From Epiperipatus broadwayi (taxonomy: Eukaryota; Onychophora; Udeonychophora; Euonychophora; Peripatidae): 64,000 nt of DNA. The notes under the pieces are model-generated. The model worked only from the letters and a program-made list of their open reading frames with translations, was not told the DNA's origin and ran no database searches. The stretch lies in the NCBI GenBank assembly GCA_028023455.1, contig JAQFVV010012498.1, forward strand, positions 928,001 to 992,000, in the 5' to 3' direction. Position 1 is the stretch's first letter, and each line of letters opens with the position of its first letter. This document shows, piece after piece, positions 61,017-64,000 of the stretch. Position numbers and translations under genes: made by a program.

Positions 61017-61700
61017 TGTTATGTCTAGCTGTTAGAGAATGCACTTCCACGAGTGCAACTATATATATTATATGCTTCCACGAGTGTTAATAATGACTAA
61101 TGGTTAATTTTAAAGTAAAACTTTAATTATATGATCCCTTAAATGTTTAGCTATTTACATATATATATAATATTATATCAATGGGTCTGAAGGCATAATA
61201 AATAATAATAGACCAATATGACCTTTAAGGAGTCCTAACTGACTCTTGTCACATTCGAAGGTCAGTTCTCCACACCTGAAGTCACTGTGGAATAGGAAAC
61301 ATTCTGCTCGAATATAATATATCTATCTACATAGATGGATCTCCAAGAATCAACTGAACTCTCTTTCGATCACTTAGTACTAGGCAGTTTATTGTTTTCA
61401 AATCCCAGCAATCATTAGCTGGTACACTGCACATCCTCTCAGGTGATTATTTCCTTATGCTTCATACAGGCAATTAATTATTATCTTTGCCTTTTTAATT
61501 AATTAGTTATTTTATAGATCGGCATTTATCTAAAAAGAATCTACTCACATTTCTTTCATTGACATTTCGACAGCACTAATTAGACCATTGTTTATTTTTA
61601 GCATTTAATCTTTTTTATCTAATTTAACTATAACTTTTATTTTTCTATTTTAAAAGAATGTCTCTTTAATATTTTACTTATAACTTTTTCCTCTCTAAAA
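61017..61700 (-). mobile_element. Ty3/Gypsy 3' LTR (left)
   Basis: Begins TGTTATGTCTAGCTG and matches the right-hand LTR from 63426 over at least 575 bases. Both carry atgcttccacga, atcaatgggtc, gaaggcataataaataataa, agtcactgtggaa, acagatggatctccaagaat-like and tacaggcaattaattattat blocks. Because the genes read on the minus strand, this is the 3' LTR. Its inner boundary is uncertain since the other LTR is cut by the window edge; a pyrimidine tract at 61686-61698 (purine on the coding strand) may be the polypurine tract. Divergence between the LTRs (scattered substitutions and several indels) indicates an old insertion. Confidence 0.8.
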
Positions 61701-61776
61701 GTTTCTACATGTATATATGTGAAAGTAAGGAAATATAAACATACACATACATGTAGTTGTGTGAGTATCATCATAA

Positions 61777-61974
61777 TTATTTCTGTTCCCTCAGGTTTGC
61801 TTTAATATCTGGCCACCATACACGACTAAGCTCTAGCACTTTTCCTCTGCTGATGTCTAGTTGACTATTCTGCAGCCACTTTACTATGTGCTGCCTACCC
61901 TTGACTGAAATCAGCGTACAATCACCTTTCATAATGCAGCCTTTGCAAACCAACAGTTGTTCCTGGGCATTCAC
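61777..61974 (-). pseudogene. Gypsy integrase N-terminal fragment
   Basis: The fragment reads EQLLVCKGCIMKGD, RQHIVKWLQNSQLDISRGK, then SRVWWPDIKANL. This is the segment preceding the integrase core: LL..G.I.KG..., the H-x-x(x)-H region (here partly mutated, with NSQ where HxGH is usual), and the WWPgi motif. It ends at TAA soon after. It lacks the DDE core. Confidence 0.7.
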
Positions 61975-62116
61975 AGTTCTTTGTGAAGGAAAGTGGGATG
62001 TAGCTTCAGCCAGCCTTCACAAATCTGCTTCATAATCCATTTGTAGCTGCTGTCTTCAGCTTTTCAACGAGCTACTACTTTGTTTTTTACTCTTGCTTTT
62101 AGTACATCTTTGCAGT

Positions 62117-62653
62117 TCATTTATTTCTTCTCCTGGTCATTCTGGATCTTCTCAGACCTGCTTTTGATACCAACTGGCAGCAGGAAAGATTTTTGTCTTT
62201 GATTAACTCTATTTTTTTAGAGAATGATATTTTAAATTCCATTTTGCTGAACCAGTCTCGACTTAGTATAGGTTTTATGGGGGCATGTACTATGTATAGT
62301 GGTAGTATAAAAATTTTGCCCTGACTTTCATGTATTGGTGCTTGAATAACTCCTTTTATTCTAATGGCCTTACTATTTATATCATGCACCTTTAGCCCAG
62401 TCTTTTGTATAATGGGTCTTTTCTTAATCTTAGAAGTCATGGTATACCAATCGCGGACTGATATCAATGATATCCCGCTGCTACTGTCGACCTCCATGGA
62501 GATAGGTTGATCACCTATTTTAATTTTGACTATTATACTATCCTTCTCAGTTGTTGCCATCTTTTTAATATTAGTCAAGTGCTTTTCTTGACTCTTTGTT
62601 GTATGATTACTACTAATAGTATCATTTAAGTCTTTTTTACACATTTTTTCCAA
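62117..62653 (-). pseudogene. Gypsy nucleocapsid tail and aspartic protease
   Basis: Minus-strand frame of 178 codons. Residues 42-60 (IIVKIKIGDQPISMEVDS) carry the retropepsin start; the active-site motif reads DSSSGISLIS in place of the usual D-(S/T)-G-(A/S), so an extra serine disrupts it. The hydrophobic strand FILPLYIVHAPIKPIL is followed by the gypsy hallmark SRDWFSKM (usually GRDWL). The C-terminal 30 residues become basic and end shortly after, which marks the deletion junction with integrase. In intact elements this enzyme cleaves Gag-Pol. Confidence 0.8.
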
Positions 62654-62765
62654 ATGCCCTTTTCTTAACTTGTTACAGCGCTCTCTTTTATAATAGCAAT
62701 TGCTGGCTTTGTGGCCCTTTTTCCCACAGCAGAAACATATAAACTCAGTTTCGCTGTTAGCACTC
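62630..62765 (-). pseudogene. Gag nucleocapsid with two zinc knuckles
   Basis: Minus-strand frame: FCCGKKGHKASNC forms a CCHC knuckle (C-x2-C-x4-H-x4-C with the preceding Cys). A second, CNKLRKGHLEKMC, has Leu in place of the second Cys. The segment joins the protease frame through one frameshift near 62660. Such knuckles bind the genomic RNA. Confidence 0.75.
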
Positions 62766-63353
62766 TTTGCATATTTTTTGACAAATCTTTGCTTATAGTT
62801 CTACAAATGTCTGTTTGCGATTTGCTGTTACTTTTGAACTTGGCAAATTTATGAGATTGTTCAATCACAACTTTATAAGGTATTCCACGTTTTATAGCTT
62901 CAGTGTAATCTAAATCCCTTACAGCAACAGTTGTTGCAGCAAATTATCATTGCACATACCAACAAGCAATTGTTCCAGGAAGGCTTCGTCTAGCAAAGAC
63001 CCGTAGATGCAATTCTTTGCTAAACTATGTAGAGCGCTGTCATAATTTTTTACACTTTCCTCTCAACCTTGGTTCCTGGCTCAGAATTTCAGTCTAGCTA
63101 CATGCCTTGAGGGTTGGAGTTAAAATGGTTTGCCAAACGCTCTTTAACGTGATCGTATGTACATTCTTCTGGAGTTAGTGGTTCAGTAAGCTTGTTGGCT
63201 AACTCAATAACTCCTTTACCTGCAAAGCACATAATGAAGCAATCTTATACTTCTCATCTTTAACTTTATTGATAAATAAGTATTTTTCCACATGTTGAAC
63301 GTATAGAGGCCAACTACTTGACTCATGTCAAATTCCCCAATTTCTACTTGCAT
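62670..63353 (-). pseudogene. Gypsy gag (capsid) relic
   Basis: A candidate start at 63353 reads MQVEIGEFDMS, followed across frames by YVQHVEKYLFINKV, then KLTEPLTPEECTYDHV and ERLANHFNSNPQG, then VKNYDSALHSLAKNC, LLDEAFLEQLLVGM and KVVIEQSHKFAKFK. The order (variable N-terminus, Y..HF region, SV..Y...L..LA..C, then a RLL-like helix) matches Ty3/Gypsy capsid. Several stops and frameshifts are present. Confidence 0.7.
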
Positions 63354-63407
63354 TGCTTATATTTTTACCCAATTTAACTATTCTCTTAATTAATGGTCCA
63401 ATTCAAG

Positions 63408-63422
63408 ACTGTGAGTGCACCA
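63408..63422 (-). promoter_or_regulatory. Primer-binding site of the Gypsy element
   Basis: On the minus strand TGGTGCACTCACAGT begins three bases inside the 5' LTR end, the position and TGG start expected for priming by a tRNA 3' CCA end. I did not assign the tRNA. Confidence 0.7.
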
Positions 63423-63425
63423 AAT

Positions 63426-64000
63426 TGCTATGTCTAGCTGATAGAAAATGCCTTCCCATGAGGGCAACTATATATATTACATGCTTCCACGAATGTGTTA
63501 ATGACTAATGATTAATTTTAAAGTAAACTTTAATTATACGATCCCTTAAACATTTAGATATTTACATATATATATATACGATTATTACATCAATGGGTCC
63601 GAAGGCATAATAAATAATAATAAAGACCAATATGACCTTTAAGAAGTCCTAACTAACTCCTGTCACGTTCGGACACGTGAAGTCACTGTGGAACAGGAAA
63701 TATTCTGCTTGAATACATATCCGTCTACACAGATGGATCTCCAAGAATTAACTGAACACTCTCGATCGCTTAGTACAGAGGCAGTTCATTGTTTTCAACC
63801 CAGCAATGATTGGCTGGTACACAGCACATCCGCTCAGGCAATTATTTCCTTATGCTTCATACAGGCAATTAATTATTATCTTTGCCTTTTTATATATCGT
63901 CGTTTAACTAAAAAGAATCTACCCGCATTCCTTTCAACGACATTTCAACTGCACTAATTAGACAATTGTTTATTTTTAGCATTTAATCTTTTTTATCTAA
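63426..64000 (-). mobile_element. Ty3/Gypsy 5' LTR (right, cut by window edge)
   Basis: Matches the left LTR from TGCTATGTCTAGCTG onward and continues to the last base of the window, so at least 575 bases are present and the outer end is missing. The target-site duplication therefore cannot be checked here. Confidence 0.8.

Larger units (their letters stand above)
61701..63425 (-). mobile_element. Ty3/Gypsy internal region, RT and RNase H deleted
   Basis: Only about 1.7 kb separates the LTRs, against roughly 4-5 kb in complete elements. Order on the minus strand from 63422: primer-binding site, gag, zinc knuckles, protease, then directly a fragment of integrase. The RT and RNase H segments are gone. 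The element is non-autonomous. Confidence 0.8.

Noticed and set aside
1-64000. CRISPR array, bacterial operons or rRNA
   Set aside because: No regularly spaced identical repeats, ribosome-binding sites or rRNA motifs; all long repeats fit eukaryotic mobile elements.

Overview
This is a strongly AT-rich, repeat-dense stretch of an animal nuclear genome. Evidence for this is the GT/AG-flanked exons far apart, no dense bacterial-style gene packing, and at least seven kinds of eukaryotic transposable element. The element mix (hAT with BED finger, Tigger/pogo-like, RTE and CR1-like LINEs, Ty3/Gypsy, foldback and palindromic MITEs) suits an invertebrate. A mollusc, perhaps a cephalopod, is my guess, but nothing in the sequence proves it.

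The only host gene I can support lies on the minus strand. Its last coding exon (18184-18430) encodes a PHD zinc finger resembling the PHF13/PHF23 type. A 66-nt exon 13.8 kb upstream (32217-32282) matches it exactly in splice phase. A third, weaker candidate exon lies at 39152-39231. Much of the window would then be intron and 3' flank of this gene, filled with mobile DNA.

Layout. 1-4.2 kb: AT-rich DNA with a 210-bp hairpin repeat and two copies of a foldback family (here FB1). 4.2-10.2 kb: a direct segmental duplication of a decayed exon-bearing segment; the second copy carries a 1.47-kb TA-flanked element. 10.4-13.9 kb: a tandem repeat array interrupted by a 2.8-kb palindromic composite, which is itself interrupted by a Tigger-like element. 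14.7 kb: a long hairpin MITE. 15-18.2 kb: probable 3' end of the PHD gene, with a 187-bp tandem duplication. 18.4-32.2 kb: intron holding a 126-bp perfect tandem duplication, an FB1 element with 10-bp flanking repeats, a complete 3.0-kb hAT element with an 8-bp target-site duplication, and RTE and CR1 fragments. 32.3-47.9 kb: an FB1 element, a decayed RTE LINE, a palindrome at 38 kb and long featureless AT-rich DNA. 47.9-53.95 kb: a decayed CR1-like LINE with PHD-like and SGNH-esterase-like ORF1 remnants, an endonuclease, RT and C-terminal region, split by a 1.8-kb insertion. 54.8-55.2 kb: a retroelement integrase C-terminal relic. 61.0-64.0 kb: an internally deleted Ty3/Gypsy element on the minus strand with both LTRs, a primer-binding site, gag, zinc knuckles, protease and an integrase scrap; its 5' LTR runs off the window.

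All transposon reading frames seen are broken. Nesting (Tigger inside palindrome inside tandem array; insertion inside LINE; MITE inside duplication) gives a partial relative chronology. I found no rRNA, tRNA, CRISPR or prokaryotic signals.
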